64,000 nucleotides of DNA from Madurella fahalii (GCA_029876055.1 CM056875.1:682001-746000); one strand, 5' to 3'. Positions 19,430 through 30,514 are shown, numbered from the stretch's first letter. Numbers and translations are program-made. Notes: a model not told the origin generated them from the sequence alone.

Positions 19430-21390
19430 CCCCGAGTTCGCTGATTTCCCATCGTATAGATGGCAGCGCAGTATATATCTGGATCGATGCCATCTGCATC
19501 AACCAAGAAGACATTGATGAGCGACCGGCCCAAGTCACCATCATGAACCGCATCTACAGCCGGATGAGGAGCTCCCTTGTCTGGCTTGGTGTCTCAGATG
19601 GTATGGCAGACGATGCCATTGAAGGTCTCAAACGGGTAGCTCTTCTCGATAGCCGCGCGAAAGCTAACGAGGCGTTCGTCACAGAAAGCTTCGATGCAGC
19701 GGACTTGGGACTTGACGACATATAAAGCGACATGTGGGCTGCTATACACTACCATCTAAACCGGGCTTGATTCAGGCGAGCGTGGGTTATCCAGGAGGTT
19801 GTCTTAGCAAAGGAAATTGTCCTCCATTGTGGGAGCCTCTTCTGGATGCGGGATGTATCCTCTCTCGCCGTCAGCTTCCTCTCCAATAGCAGCTGGGCGA
19901 ATCGCATCGCGGTGCAAATGGCGGAGATTCATGTAAAGCCTCCATACAATGGACGCATCGGGCCAATTGCGAAGTCCTGGCATGTTGGGCCTCTACCAGA
20001 TACATGGTTAAAAGAGTCAACATCATGGAGCAAATCATGATCACACGTCGGGCGATCGGGGAAAAGCGAGATCTTTTGACGGACTGTTTTCCGATCTATC
20101 TCTCGGATCACTTCTTTCAAAGTACAGGCCTTGCTTGGCGACGAACCCACGAGATAAGATCTTCGTCGCACTGGATATTGCTAGACCGGCTTGCCGTATG
20201 TCATGGTCAAGACAGAGTTGGAGAGGATCCTGCCAGACTACAGGGCCCTCTATGGCCTCAGTATACACCGACGGCGTCAGAGTTATGGTCGAATCCGCCC
20301 AGAGCTTGCGGGTTCTCTCTTACATTTAGGACAGGACTTACACCTCAACGCCAAATCTCCCGGGCTTTGTGCCTAATTATATCGTCAACTCTGCCCTACA
20401 ACCTTTTAAGGGGATGCTAGTTGACTTTTCCGCCTCCGGGAATTTCAAGTATATCCCGATTTTATCCCCCGATTCGGGCAGATTGGTCGTTCAGCGCTTC
20501 AAATTTCGGTACAATCACTTCCGTGGGAAACAAAGAAGGGCCTCTCTTCGCCCGGATCGCCAAACACGTCAGCAGAATGCGTCCGTTCCATGGAGCCAAC
20601 GCACCGCAAGGGGTCAACTTCTTGCAAATCTCGCGTACTTCTCCCCCAGGTCGAGAGGAGATCTTCCTCCCTGTCCTCGAAAGCCCAAACTCCCCACCCA
20701 TCACCACCAAAATCGACGCACTATGGAGAACACTAACAGGTGACACTATCGAAGGCATCCGTCCCGCACCACAACACTGGCAATCAGCTTTCAGCGACTG
20801 GATATGTTTACAGATCTGTACAGATATGCCAACCGATGGATAAATACACCAGGTCTGGTAAATCCAAGGAATTTAAACATGAACTCAAAGCTGTGTGCTC
20901 GGCGCTTGACTTACTAAGGGTTGACGAAAGTGGCGGATATGCATGGTATGCGCATCTGGAGATCATGGCTAGGGTTTATGCCAGGATTACGCGCAGAGAT
21001 AACTGGGGTGTTACGGTCCCGATAACAGGTTCGGGGACAAGGATCGTGCCTGATGCTGTGAGGTTGAGGGAGGTTGGACTTCTTTTGTCACAGAAAGGGG
21101 CAACAGGGTCATGGGATGATGCGACAGTTACAAGGTTTAGGACCCAGTAGGACTTTGTGACCGTGGACCCTCATGTGTTTTCTACTGAGTCGGGGTACTT
21201 GGGGATTGGACCGCGGTCGTCGGAGGGTGATGTGGTGTTTATTCTCGCGGGGCGGATGATCTGTTTGTGTTCAGGGAGGTTGAAGGGTTTATCAAGTTGT
21301 GGGGTAGGGGAGGCGTATGTTTATGGTGTTATGCATGGTGAAGCGATCGAGGAGCAGGATGTCAAGTTCTCTCTAGTCACTCTGTTGTAA
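19430..21390 (+). pseudogene. HET-domain pseudogene with RIP-type nonsense codons
   Basis: The frame from about 19450 encodes WIDAICINQEDIDERPAQV, then MNRIYSRMRSSLVWLG, and continues in the same frame through two stops (at about 19723 and 19768) into FRRAWVIQEVVLAKEIVLHCG. Both stops fit C-to-T changes: CAA to TAA, and CGA to TGA in the conserved ARFRRAW motif. Later parts shift frame: ATNPRDKIF at about 20138, LERILPDYRA at about 20218. The typical HET C-terminus is recognisable at about 21187-21360 (GYLGIGPRSSEGDVVF and VGEAYVYGVMHGEA). The N-terminus is missing where LINE sequence abuts. HET proteins mediate incompatibility cell death; this gene is dead. Confidence 0.8.
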
Positions 21391-21556
21391 TGCTAGAAAG
21401 CTGGCTGAACGATGTTTTTTGAGTACCCTAAAACTAGGGTTGTCACTGCAGGCCTGCCAGGCCCGATAGGCTGCAGCCGTTAGGCAACCATCGGAATAAC
21501 TTGAGGTTCGGACTCTGCGACTGAGCACTCGTGCGAAGGAGGGGTAATGGATGCCT

Positions 21557-21563
21557 TATAAAA
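21557..21563 (+). promoter_or_regulatory. TATA box of the short APSES gene
   Basis: TATAAAA, 130 bp upstream of the ATG at 21687. The leader between them is C-rich, common in fungal 5' UTRs. Confidence 0.55.
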
Positions 21564-21686
21564 GTGGCTTCCCACTTCCCCCTTGCCAAAATCATTCCTT
21601 TCCTCACCTTGCGAACTCAACCCCAAGCTCCTCATTCTGTTAAAAGATTCGAAAGTCCCGATTTCAAAACCCACCCAACCAACAAC

Positions 21687-22142
21687 ATGACTTTCTCCAA
21701 CGATGGGAAACCTTTCAACTTCGACAGCACAGGCCAAGTCCCTCCCCCTGGAGCGGAGAAGGCACCTGTCACAGCCACACTCTGGGAAGACGAAGGGACC
21801 CTTCTCTTCCATGTGAAAGTGAACGGCGTGTCGGTGACGAGGCGCGAAGACAACCACATGATCAACGGCTCCAAAGTCCTCGAGGTGTCCAAGCTGTCGC
21901 AAGAGAGAAAGAACGAGATCCTTGATGCCGAAAAGGTCAGGCACATTGTTCTAGAAGCGCCCGGAGAGCACTTGGTTGGAACTTGGATTCCCTACGACCG
22001 AGCACTCGATCTTGCTAATAAAGAGGGAATCACTGGGATTCTATATCCACTGTTTGTTTACAATATTGGGGTTCTGCTAAGCCCTGCCCCGGGGCCTACC
22101 CCGGGGATGAGTATCTCAGAGGCACGGAAGGTTAAACTGTGA
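21687..22142 (+). CDS. Stand-alone APSES-domain protein (StuA-like)
   Basis: A single-exon protein of 151 residues that is little more than one APSES (KilA-N-like) DNA-binding domain: TATLWEDEGTLLFHV, then RREDNHMINGSKVLE, then GTWIPYDRALDLANKEGI and LYPLFVYNIG. The StuA/APSES family binds MluI-box-like sites and controls conidiation and other development. This copy deviates at otherwise conserved places: SKLSQERKNEIL instead of the GMTRGRRDGILK-type DNA-contact region. It ends soon after the domain and has no activation or dimer region. It lies 600 bp upstream of a long APSES protein on the same strand and looks like a truncated paralogue. It could act as a competitor for binding sites; that is speculation. 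The ATG was chosen for its TATA spacing. Confidence 0.75.
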   Translation: MTFSNDGKPFNFDSTGQVPPPGAEKAPVTATLWEDEGTLLFHVKVNGVSVTRREDNHMINGSKVLEVSKLSQERKNEILDAEKVRHIVLEAPGEHLVGTWIPYDRALDLANKEGITGILYPLFVYNIGVLLSPAPGPTPGMSISEARKVKL

Positions 22143-22742
22143 GAGTGAGATGACTATTTGTGATCTAGAGCTAAGGTAGTTCAGGGGCAGAAACTTGAAA
22201 ACTTGGAACTGTGTTATGCTGTTGAAGAGTATTTCAGACCTGCGAGGCCGATGGAGGGCTCCCTCTAGAACTTTCTCATCGTGTTATGGCATGATGGTAT
22301 GAGTTTAGCTTGAAGTCCCCGGTCGTAGCCATATTGAAAAGCCCTTTCTGCCTTGAAATCTCGGCGTGAGAGTGAGACATGCCCCTTCTATGCTAGCCTT
22401 AAAGTGAATTCGGCTAGAGGCCACTAAAGCGCGTCACAGAATACCTAACACACGGCCCCCTGTTACTAACTGACGCTCCTGACTCGGCCTCACTTGTGTA
22501 TGTGCCAATCAGGTATCCAGCTGTCCAAGTCACACAAAAGTTACCAACTTGTCACGTGGACTGCGCGTTTCAGAATTTTGCGCAATTTCGCAAAACTGTC
22601 GAAGCGGTTAGGATTGCCGCATCTCGGCATACATCAGGGCTCTTTAATTCGGCGTTGTGTTCCTTGCACGGCCTCAGTCTTACTGCTGTCCCAAGCGGAG
22701 CGCAAACTGCTTTTGTCAATATTTCATTAAGCCCGTTACGCG
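22143..22742. other. Intergenic between the two APSES genes
   Basis: 600 bp with no supported gene; two overlapping short ORFs (22494-22771) have no recognisable features. It holds the promoter of the long APSES gene, though no clear TATA box was seen. Confidence 0.5.
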
Positions 22743-25115
22743 ATGGCTTCTCTCCAAGACATAACATTTGATCGTCCTAAAGTTCCGCAGCATGACTCAG
22801 ATGGCGCACCCCGACCAGACGTATTACAGACACCCATCGAGCCAATTTTAGATCACTCACTTTCCGTCGCTGACCCACCCGCCGCGGGCAGCCATGGCTC
22901 TCCTACAGCTCCGGCCAGTTCACAGCATTCCACAATCGGCTTCGACACCACAGGCCAAGTCGCGCCTCCTGGTATGAAGCCTCTGGTTACGACCACAGCT
23001 TGGGGGGGTGAAGGGACGTCTTGTTATTATGTTGAAGCGCGAGGTATTTGTGTGGCCAGGAGGGAAGATAATCACATGATCAATGGGACCAAGCTCCTCA
23101 ATGTTGCCGGCTTGACGAGGGGACGAAGAGACGGCATTCTGAAGCTGGAGAAGGCACGACATGTGGTAAAGATTGGGCCGGTGCTTCTAAAAGGTATTTG
23201 GATTTCGTTCGATCGAGCCCTCGAGTTGGCAAATAAGGAAAAAATTACCGAGCTTCTTTACCCCCTTTTTGTCCACGACATCGGCGCGTTGTTGAATCAC
23301 CCCGTCAACACTGCAAGGACATCCCAAATCTTGACAGCGGCGAAGGCACGGGAGGAAACCCAGTTGTCGAAGACCACTAGTCGGGCCGCGCCACCCAGGA
23401 AGCCATCACACAAGCCGGGATTGGGGCTATCCTACTACACGCTCCCAACACCACCAATAAGTGCACAGACTACCCCGAAATGCCCTACTATCAGCCGTTC
23501 TCGTTTCAATGCCATTGCGGTATATTCCGCGTTTCGTTCATCTTACACGCGGTCCGATTTCACGCGCCCTGACTTGGGCTCTGCCCAATCACCGTTGCCC
23601 ATATTCGAAGTTCCCATCGAAGAGGACCCAGATACCGCTACGGTCACAACGGTCAACTCTGTCAGACAGAAATCGAATCCAGATCTCGCCGGAAACACCA
23701 AAGTTGGAGACTTCTCGCCTGAACCTAGTCATTGTTCTCAGAGCTATTTGGCTGCTTCACCTCTGGAACACAGTCCCAGTAGCGAGACGGCGACTCTCTC
23801 AACCAGCAGCGTGACGGATTACAGCACTTCTTCAGGGGAAGATAACAACCTGCTGACAAGGGTCGACCAGAAACAAGCACTACTCAGGCGACTGATGAGA
23901 TTCTTTGATCTTATCATTTCGTCCCCCCCGTCATCCACGGCCTACATCCGGGTTTGCGGAGCGAGTGACGGACAAATTGGTTCTTCAGCTTCAGGAACCA
24001 GGTCAACATCTCAAGGCGCTCAGGGCCCCTTCGCCAGCTCCTCGCCGGGCAGTGGATTCTCCTCACACAAGAGGCAAAGAGACAGCGCAGATGACGGTGG
24101 CGATGCTGATGACGGTCGGGATAGAAAGAGGTCACGGTCCTCAGCAGCTGACTCACAAATTAATTTACCTTCGCCCAGGCTTGCATGCCCCTTTTTTAAG
24201 AACAATCAGGCCAAGTACCGAAAGTGGAGGACTTGTCCGGGCCCAGGTTGGACCACTGTTCACCGGATTAAGGAGCACGTGTATCGGAAACACGCTCTCC
24301 CAATTCGTTGTCCTCGATGTTGCCAGGTATTTGAAACGGAACGCCGGAAGGATGATCACATCTCTCAAGTGAAGCGCTGTGCACAGGCCGAAGACGATAA
24401 CCCGCCTGAAGGTATCGATGCAGACAAGGAAAAGCTTCTTCGCTCTCGCAAGGGCAAGAACAAGGAGTCTTCTGAGGTGGAGAAGTGGAAAGACATGTAT
24501 CTCATATTGTTTCCTGAGACAGATCCAACATGTCTTCCCAGCCCCTGTAAGTCCATCTTCGCTCCCGGTAACAACCCATGGAAGGCTAACTTCACAGACT
24601 ACGAGTACTCTACTGAAACCAGCACTCCTGGATCTCCAGGAGGCGAATTCGTCCGTTACGAACAATTTCTCCGCCGAGAACTTCCTGGCCGCGTCAGACA
24701 AGAACTCGAAACTCGAATTGAGGAACGGCTTAACCCGATTGAGGAAAGCCTACGCGGAGAGTTGATTGAAATTGTGCGAGACATGCAGTTGCAACTTTTT
24801 GAACTCTACAAGGCCTCGCGGAATCCAGCATCTGGTTATACGGAGCCTGCGTCCGAACCTCCCGACAAGCGAGCTATACCTCAACTGGTACAGCCCGTCC
24901 AGGATATGGGCCAGCTTGAGGCGTTTGCCCAACCTCCTTTTGTTAACAGCGAATACTTCCTGCCTTTTGGCAACTTCGATGGACAGATCTGGGACACTTC
25001 TGTGTTAGACTCTTTTACATTGTGGAGCTTGGATTCTGGTTACGGCTCTCTACCAGCGGACCCGACGCAGGATGGCCAGTGTTTGGATAGTTTTGGACAG
25101 GGTTTGGAAGGATAG
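22743..25115 (+). CDS. APSES / C2H2-type fusion transcription factor
   Basis: A single-exon 790-residue protein. Residues about 80-187 are a complete APSES domain (ARREDNHMINGTKLLNVAG, TRGRRDGILK, then GIWISFDRALELANKEKI and LLYPLFVHDIG). Residues about 190-475 are low-complexity, Ser/Pro-rich with a basic patch DGRDRKRSRSS. Residues about 481-555 form a zinc-finger module found separately in many ascomycete proteins: CPFFKNN, a C-P-G-P-G-W turn, HRIKEHVYRKH and CPRCCQVFE...H...C. It is followed by KWKDMYLILFPET, which usually accompanies that module. The C-terminus has a short coiled coil and a Gln/Pro-rich tail. StuA proteins lack this finger module, so the architecture looks like a domain fusion. 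It is probably a nuclear DNA-binding regulator; targets are unknown. The start ATG has a good context (gcgATGGC). Confidence 0.82.
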   Translation: MASLQDITFDRPKVPQHDSDGAPRPDVLQTPIEPILDHSLSVADPPAAGSHGSPTAPASSQHSTIGFDTTGQVAPPGMKPLVTTTAWGGEGTSCYYVEARGICVARREDNHMINGTKLLNVAGLTRGRRDGILKLEKARHVVKIGPVLLKGIWISFDRALELANKEKITELLYPLFVHDIGALLNHPVNTARTSQILTAAKAREETQLSKTTSRAAPPRKPSHKPGLGLSYYTLPTPPISAQTTPKCPTISRSRFNAIAVYSAFRSSYTRSDFTRPDLGSAQSPLPIFEVPIEEDPDTATVTTVNSVRQKSNPDLAGNTKVGDFSPEPSHCSQSYLAASPLEHSPSSETATLSTSSVTDYSTSSGEDNNLLTRVDQKQALLRRLMRFFDLIISSPPSSTAYIRVCGASDGQIGSSASGTRSTSQGAQGPFASSSPGSGFSSHKRQRDSADDGGDADDGRDRKRSRSSAADSQINLPSPRLACPFFKNNQAKYRKWRTCPGPGWTTVHRIKEHVYRKHALPIRCPRCCQVFETERRKDDHISQVKRCAQAEDDNPPEGIDADKEKLLRSRKGKNKESSEVEKWKDMYLILFPETDPTCLPSPCKSIFAPGNNPWKANFTDYEYSTETSTPGSPGGEFVRYEQFLRRELPGRVRQELETRIEERLNPIEESLRGELIEIVRDMQLQLFELYKASRNPASGYTEPASEPPDKRAIPQLVQPVQDMGQLEAFAQPPFVNSEYFLPFGNFDGQIWDTSVLDSFTLWSLDSGYGSLPADPTQDGQCLDSFGQGLEG

Positions 25116-25479
25116 ACTTGACATGAGATGTGGTGGTATTGCTCCATGCAAACACGTTACTCCCACGGCCAGCTTACCATAATTTTCTGCTGGGAGATGG
25201 AGATATGCGAGAGAACCCAAACTTGTTCCTTAGATCTCTGAGCTGGGTGTATTTTGTCGAACCCGGATAATGTTGAAGGCTTGAGATTATTACACGGTAA
25301 TGGCGAAGGCACTGTTGAGAGCACTTGTACCCTGACTGAAACTTGCAACCGTTCTAAGCCCCGCCAGGGAACTTCCGAGGCAACGGAAGGGACCGCCCTA
25401 GATTGGGGACTGTCAAAGATACCTCTGTTAGGAGAGGTGGCTAGACCTGCTATATGCACACATGGCGCCTGATGTCCCC
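25116..25479. other. Intergenic, no gene seen
   Basis: The minus-strand ORF over 25157-25588 is a HET fragment only in its first third (see 25480-25690). The rest has no recognisable coding signal. Confidence 0.45.
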
Positions 25480-25690
25480 AGAGAACGCGAACATGATCCG
25501 GGTGGCGCAGGTGCCGCAGAGCGCTGGCAAGGTTCTCTGTCGCGTCCAGCGCGACGCCATTGCATTTGATCACCTTTTTCCTCGTCATGGTTCTCCAGAC
25601 GTATGATAGTGCTTCGTACTCGCCAGCCGCATCCAGCTTGACGATCTCGAGGGTTGCTCAGCTGACAAGAAATCCGACAACGCATGATGG
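25480..25690 (-). pseudogene. HET-domain fragment
   Basis: On the minus strand the sequence encodes AAGEYEALSYVWRTMTRKK, then CNGVALDATENLASALRHLR and DHVRVLW, the N-terminal half of a HET domain up to the point where IDAICINQ should follow. After LW the homology stops abruptly. Downstream sequence up to 25157 stays open but is unlike HET. No start, central or C-terminal part is present. It is the third HET remnant in the window and is in opposite orientation to the other two. Confidence 0.7.
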
Positions 25691-25822
25691 CCAACGCTTC
25701 ACATTTGTGGCGCCGCCTACAGGTCAGTCAGATAACACCATCAATATAAGAAATATGAGAGGGGATACAAGTGAGGCTACCTAGCCAAACCTGATAGGTC
25801 AGGTACCTGAATTTTTCGTATA

Positions 25823-27636
25823 TTATGCAGAATTGCAGGGTTTGTCAGAGCACAAGCCTAACTCAACCTTTTGCGTTTCCCACGCCCCCTCGGTATGTCT
25901 TCTGCACAAAAGCGTTGCCTTCATGTCATCAATCGTCCCTTTCTTAGGTAACAGCACGCTGACATCGTTTAACCTATCCTCTCCGGGAACAAGAGGGACG
26001 TCATCTGGAGGAACCTCCAATTTCCCCGGCGATAGTTCCTCAGCGAAAATGATCCCCGCGGCGCTGTAAAAGTCACCCTCCTCCAACTCAATAACTTTGC
26101 GAGCCACAGCAGCCGCCAGTTTGCCATCCCATATTCCCTCCCTATGCGGTGTCGAGACAAGAAAGTCCACAGCACGGCGTCGAAATCGCGGAACACGACA
26201 TTTGAGCGCGGTATAGTAGAGCGGCGGGATGAAACCCATATCTGCCGTGAAGCTGAGGTCCTCGGCTGGACGTCCGCAGCCCAACTGTTTGTGTAGAGCC
26301 GCCGATACCTTGTTCCAGAGGTCAATGGTGTTCTCCAAAATTGCAGCAAATTCTGGGGTGTACGAGTCAAAGACTGTTTCGTCCCCTCGCCGAAGGCTCG
26401 TCGCTACCATGATGGAGGCCATGCCATGGTAGAGGAGGAGGAGAGGTTCTCCGAGCGTGAGGGCGTCGTTGCCGTTGGGGCAACGAGTGCGGATGTGAGG
26501 TACGCTGGATGAAAAGGTGCCAAACCATGAGGATGCGGATGCCTGTAGACGTTCCTGCTGCTTTGTGAGCTGGTGGAGAATCAGGTCGTCAGTCGGGGGA
26601 AGACGGTTCGCCTCGGCGGAAAGGAGGTTGATGTCGTGGAGGAGCCAGTCGAGATATCGTCTCGCCTTGCCCATCGAGTCGAAGATGAACGGGATGTCAG
26701 AACCTGGCCAGTTCTTGTTGCCAGGCGTTCTCATGTCGGGATATTCCTGCCCCTGGCCGAAGATGGACGGCCGGATGCTGATCCGTGTGAAAGCTTCGGA
26801 GATATGCTCGTCTGTGGAATTTGACTTTGATCTCGAACACAATTCCCGGAGAAGCTTCAGCCCATTCTGGAAATGTACTTGGCTGGTCTCAATATCCCCC
26901 TTTAGCAACTCTATGCAGGTAAACACGACGCAAGACGCCAGCGTGATGCGCAAAGACTGTTCATCCTTTTCCTCAACATGGTGGCAGAGGTAGCTTATTG
27001 CTTTGTTGCACTGCTGAAGTGCTAGTCTTTCGTTGGGGTCCATGGCCATATCTGCGCTGTCCTGGGTAGGAAACGGCCGACGCACTTGCCCCGGGGTTAT
27101 GCCACGCCTGTGGGTGGCAGCTAGCGCAATCACGGCGTGGAGGACGGCAGGCTCTCTGAAGCTGAGCTGCACCACGAGTCGTTCCCAGAAGTCGGAGCCG
27201 AACACACCAGGAATCTTGTTTACGGTCCGGTTTCGGAAGAAGTGGAATGCGTGCGACTCTTGCTGACTGAGACCAGGAAGGGTACCCGGGTGACGCGATG
27301 GCCGTGAAAGCTGATGGACCAGGGTATTGAGCGCCCTCTCCGAGGTGCCATATGCATTCCCTCCCCCGCCCCAGATGCCGTAGCCATCGCACACGCGACC
27401 GGTAGACACGCAACGCTGGCATGCCGGTCTACCCTCGTCGCACTTGACCCTCCGGATTCTGCAGGCTTGTGTCAGTCTGACCCCATTGTCACGGATTGAG
27501 GAATCAACCTAGAAGTCACAGACTTGCATGTTCGACAGCCCGACTTTGCCCTTCTGTTCGCTTTCACCGTCGCGTTCGGACCAGTCAGTTTTTCCGCAGG
27601 TGACAGCGTGTCCCTCATTTGGGTTCCCTTGGTCAT
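25823..27636 (-). CDS. Zn2Cys6 fungal transcription factor
   Basis: Join (minus strand) 27636-27524 and 27458-25823, 582 residues. The 65-bp intron (GTCTGT...CTGCAG, branch GACTGAC) falls inside the zinc cluster. Splicing restores six cysteines at 34, 37, 44, 51, 54 and 61 with spacing C-x2-C-x6-C-x6-C-x2-C-x6-C, exactly the Zn2Cys6 pattern (SGCRTC, RRVKCDEGRPACQRC). The C-terminal part is mostly helical and resembles the fungal transcription factor domain 2 (FWERLVVQLSFREPAVLHAVIALAATHR near residue 130, cut here to its type). The protein is nuclear by family and its targets are unknown. It is divergent from the aldo-keto reductase gene (464 bp apart), which it might regulate; that is inference. 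Confidence 0.85.
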
Positions 27637-27974
27637 TCTGCTAACTGCAAGCCGTGTCTAGACGTTTGGTTCGCTCGGAAACGAAGCACTCTTATTTGAT
27701 GCGGGAGAATTGGAACATAAAGCTAGGCTAGGAAGGGACGAAGCCAGGCATACCGGTCTACCTTAGTACTGTCAGACATACCGTCGGACATAAACGCCCG
27801 GGAAGGATTGAAACCCGCTCGAAGCACATTGGCCAGTTCGGTTTTGGGACAAGTTGATTGGTTACCGGCGAGCTTCCCAAGAGGCGGCACTAGAGACGCC
27901 TTCGAGCAAATTGTAGTGAATGTCATCGCTGAGCGTCAACCCTCGATCAGCCCTGGCTAGTATCAAAGAAAAGG

Positions 27975-27980
27975 TATAAA
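27975..27980 (+). promoter_or_regulatory. TATA box of the aldo-keto reductase gene
   Basis: TATAAA, 126 bp upstream of the ATG at 28101, followed by an A/C-rich leader. Confidence 0.6.
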
Positions 27981-28100
27981 GCTTGATTAACTTCCTGCGC
28001 TCAACGTCGAAATGTGTCTCCATCTCATCATCGCATTAACACATCGCACCAACAAAACACCCATAAACATCCCACCAACGCCACAGCGCCCCATTCAACA

Positions 28101-29172
28101 ATGACTCCTTCCACTCGTCCCCTCGGCCACAACGGCCCGTTTGTCCCCGCCATTGGCTTCGGCGCCATGAGCATTGGAGGTGCCTACGGCCAGCAAACCT
28201 CGGCCGAGGACAAGTTCAGGCTCCTGGACCATGCCTGGGAAATTGGCGAGCGCTTCTGGGATACGGCTGACATCTATGCCGACAGCGAAGACACTATCGG
28301 CGACTGGTTCAAGACGACCGGCAAGCGATCCGATATCTTCATCGCCACCAAGTTCGGCCTGCAGTTTGGGCCGGATTGGGCTCAGAGCGAACGCTCTGAC
28401 CCTGAGTACGTTCAGAGTGCTTGCGAGAAGAGCTTGAAGAGACTGGGCATTGACACCATCGACCTCTTCTACTGCCACCGCGTCGACAGTAAGACTCCTA
28501 TTGAGAACACTATCGAAGCTATGGTGGAGCTGAAGAAGTGAGTAGACATAGAGACTCATGAGACCATGCCCTATATCTCGCTAACACTTGAACAGTCAGG
28601 GCAAGATTCGCCATCTCGGACTCTCCGAGGTTTCAGCCTCGACCATCCGCCGAGCACACGCCATTCACCCCATTGCCGCCGTGCAAGTTGAATACAGCCT
28701 GTTCTGCCTGGATATTGAATCTCCGCAGTATGAGATTCTCCAGACGTGCCGCGAGCTCGGCATCTCCGTTGTTGCCTATTCACCCGTCGGCCGTGGATTG
28801 CTTACCGGGCAGATCAAGTCGTTCGATGATCTCCCCGAGAACGACTTTCGCCGGCTCACCCCCAAGTACTCCCGCGAGAACTTTCCTGAGATCCTGAAGC
28901 TCGTGGCTGCGGTTGAGACCGTCGCTAAGGCTCACGGCTGCACACCTGCTCAGGTCTGTCTGGCGTGGTTGCTGGCTCAGGGAGAAGAGGTCATCCCGAT
29001 TCCTGGAACCAGGAGTATCAAGTACCTGGAGGAGAATACTGCCGCTGTGAACGTCCGTCTCACCAAGGAGGAGCTCAAGCAGTTGAGAGCCACCGCCGAA
29101 GCTACTGAGCTGCCCGGGGATCGGTATCCCACAGCGCAAGTCTCCGTCCTCCCAAATTCGTCCTTGTCGTAG
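28101..29172 (+). CDS. Aldo-keto reductase
   Basis: Join 28101-28537 and 28596-29172, 337 residues. The 58-bp intron has GTGAGT, branch GCTAACAC and AACAG. The (beta/alpha)8-barrel family motifs are present: GFGAMSIGGAYG at the start, the catalytic tetrad Asp54, Tyr59 (WDTADIYA), Lys84 (ATKFG) and His126 (DLFYCHRVD), and the NADPH-binding GTRS segment near residue 298 (IPIPGTRSIKYLEEN). This is the group that includes fungal and plant AKR13-like enzymes and pyridoxal reductases. It reduces an aldehyde or ketone with NADPH in the cytosol; the substrate cannot be told. Length is normal for the family. The upstream frame before ATG 28101 is open but has no start. Confidence 0.9.
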
Positions 29173-30514
29173 CTAACTTGACGGGGTTTAGGATGATGGG
29201 CCCGATCTTTAGGGACACACCGCCTCTCTAAGATCTTTCACAACCCCTGCCTCGGACTCTTGAAGGATTTGGGTTCCGCGAGTGAGATTGGCAGTGGTGT
29301 GATACTACTGTTGGCGGAGTGAGAGGTTTAGGGAGTGAGGTTGATAGAGAGCCTTGAGAAAGCGCAAAGGCACACCCGGTCAGGAAGGGAAGCCCTATCA
29401 CCTGGACAGCAAGTGTACCAAAAGTGCCTTGGATGAGAGGGGCGGAGGGCCTCGGCTAGCCTTTTCCTGTTTCTCTTCTCTTCAATCTCCCACTTACAGA
29501 CACCAACAGAAGTATCTTACCCGGCTTTCCACATGTCGTCTGCTTGGGGCGATATAAGACGCTTGGGTGTGTAACGTGGGAACTCACAAACAGTCAGCGT
29601 GGCCGATGCAACAAAGCGGCGTAGGACTCCCAGTTCACTAGTATGCTCCCCAGCGGCGGTAATATTACGGATTTACACAATAGCATGCGATGTCACCATG
29701 ATGCATGAAGTGAGGTGGGCAAAGATATCTCGGCTAAATCTCATCCTTGCTCTTTCTTTTTATCTAGCTTGTAGCTAGATATCTTTTTGTCGAACTGTTT
29801 TGTTTATTCATGCGTGCATATTCTTTTGGAGAATTAGTGGTATTACGATTCAACAGTAAGCCGACGATGCTGGGTGTGTTCTGCTCTCTACTAGCTTGAA
29901 GAACGAGCTGACGGCAATTGAATCGAACTTGAGGCTTTGAAGTGGGTGTTAGCAGATCTTACCGTTACATGATGTGAGCTACCGACCAATTTTCAAGTCA
30001 ACCGGAAGCGAAGCAGCGGGAAAATTAGCACTGGTCATCAGTTGCCTTTGCGCGAACACCCTGTTCAAGCTGTGCACTTGCCGACCTGACGCCATCTCGC
30101 AGCGCAATTTCCACATGACCAGTAGAAGCCCGTTTATTGGTATTCCCAGGCACTTGCTCTCTTTTTATGGTATTGTTGAGCCCCTTGCATGGTAGTACAA
30201 GCGCCGTTGGCTAGCATTTTGGTGCTCGGCATGCGTAGTCTGACCGAGGAGGGCGCTGAGAGTGTCACAAGCGTCAAAGGTTGCCATGCGAACACGATGA
30301 AGAATCACTAAGCATTGACGGTGCTTACCACCCGGGCACATAGAGGGTGCCCAGATTGCCAGGATTGTTGAATACCTAGTCACAATCACGACAACCAGAT
30401 TTTCTGCATCTACGGCACATGTCATGATGAGGTACGGAGAAGGAGCCGAGATTATGGACGCCGTATCAAGCACAAGGTGGTACTGTAGCTTAAAACATTC
30501 CCAGCCAGCGAAGA
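29173..30514. other. Intergenic, no gene seen
   Basis: About 1.3 kb of mixed composition. ORFs of 70-127 codons on both strands show no domain, signal peptide or splice pattern. A 15-bp T/A-rich palindromic stretch (agctagatatct-like, about 29763-29786) is the only visible structure. Confidence 0.45.

Noticed and set aside
28014..28100. Upstream extension of the aldo-keto reductase frame
   Set aside because: Open but starts without ATG and is Thr/His-rich leader; ATG 28101 matches the family start and TATA spacing.
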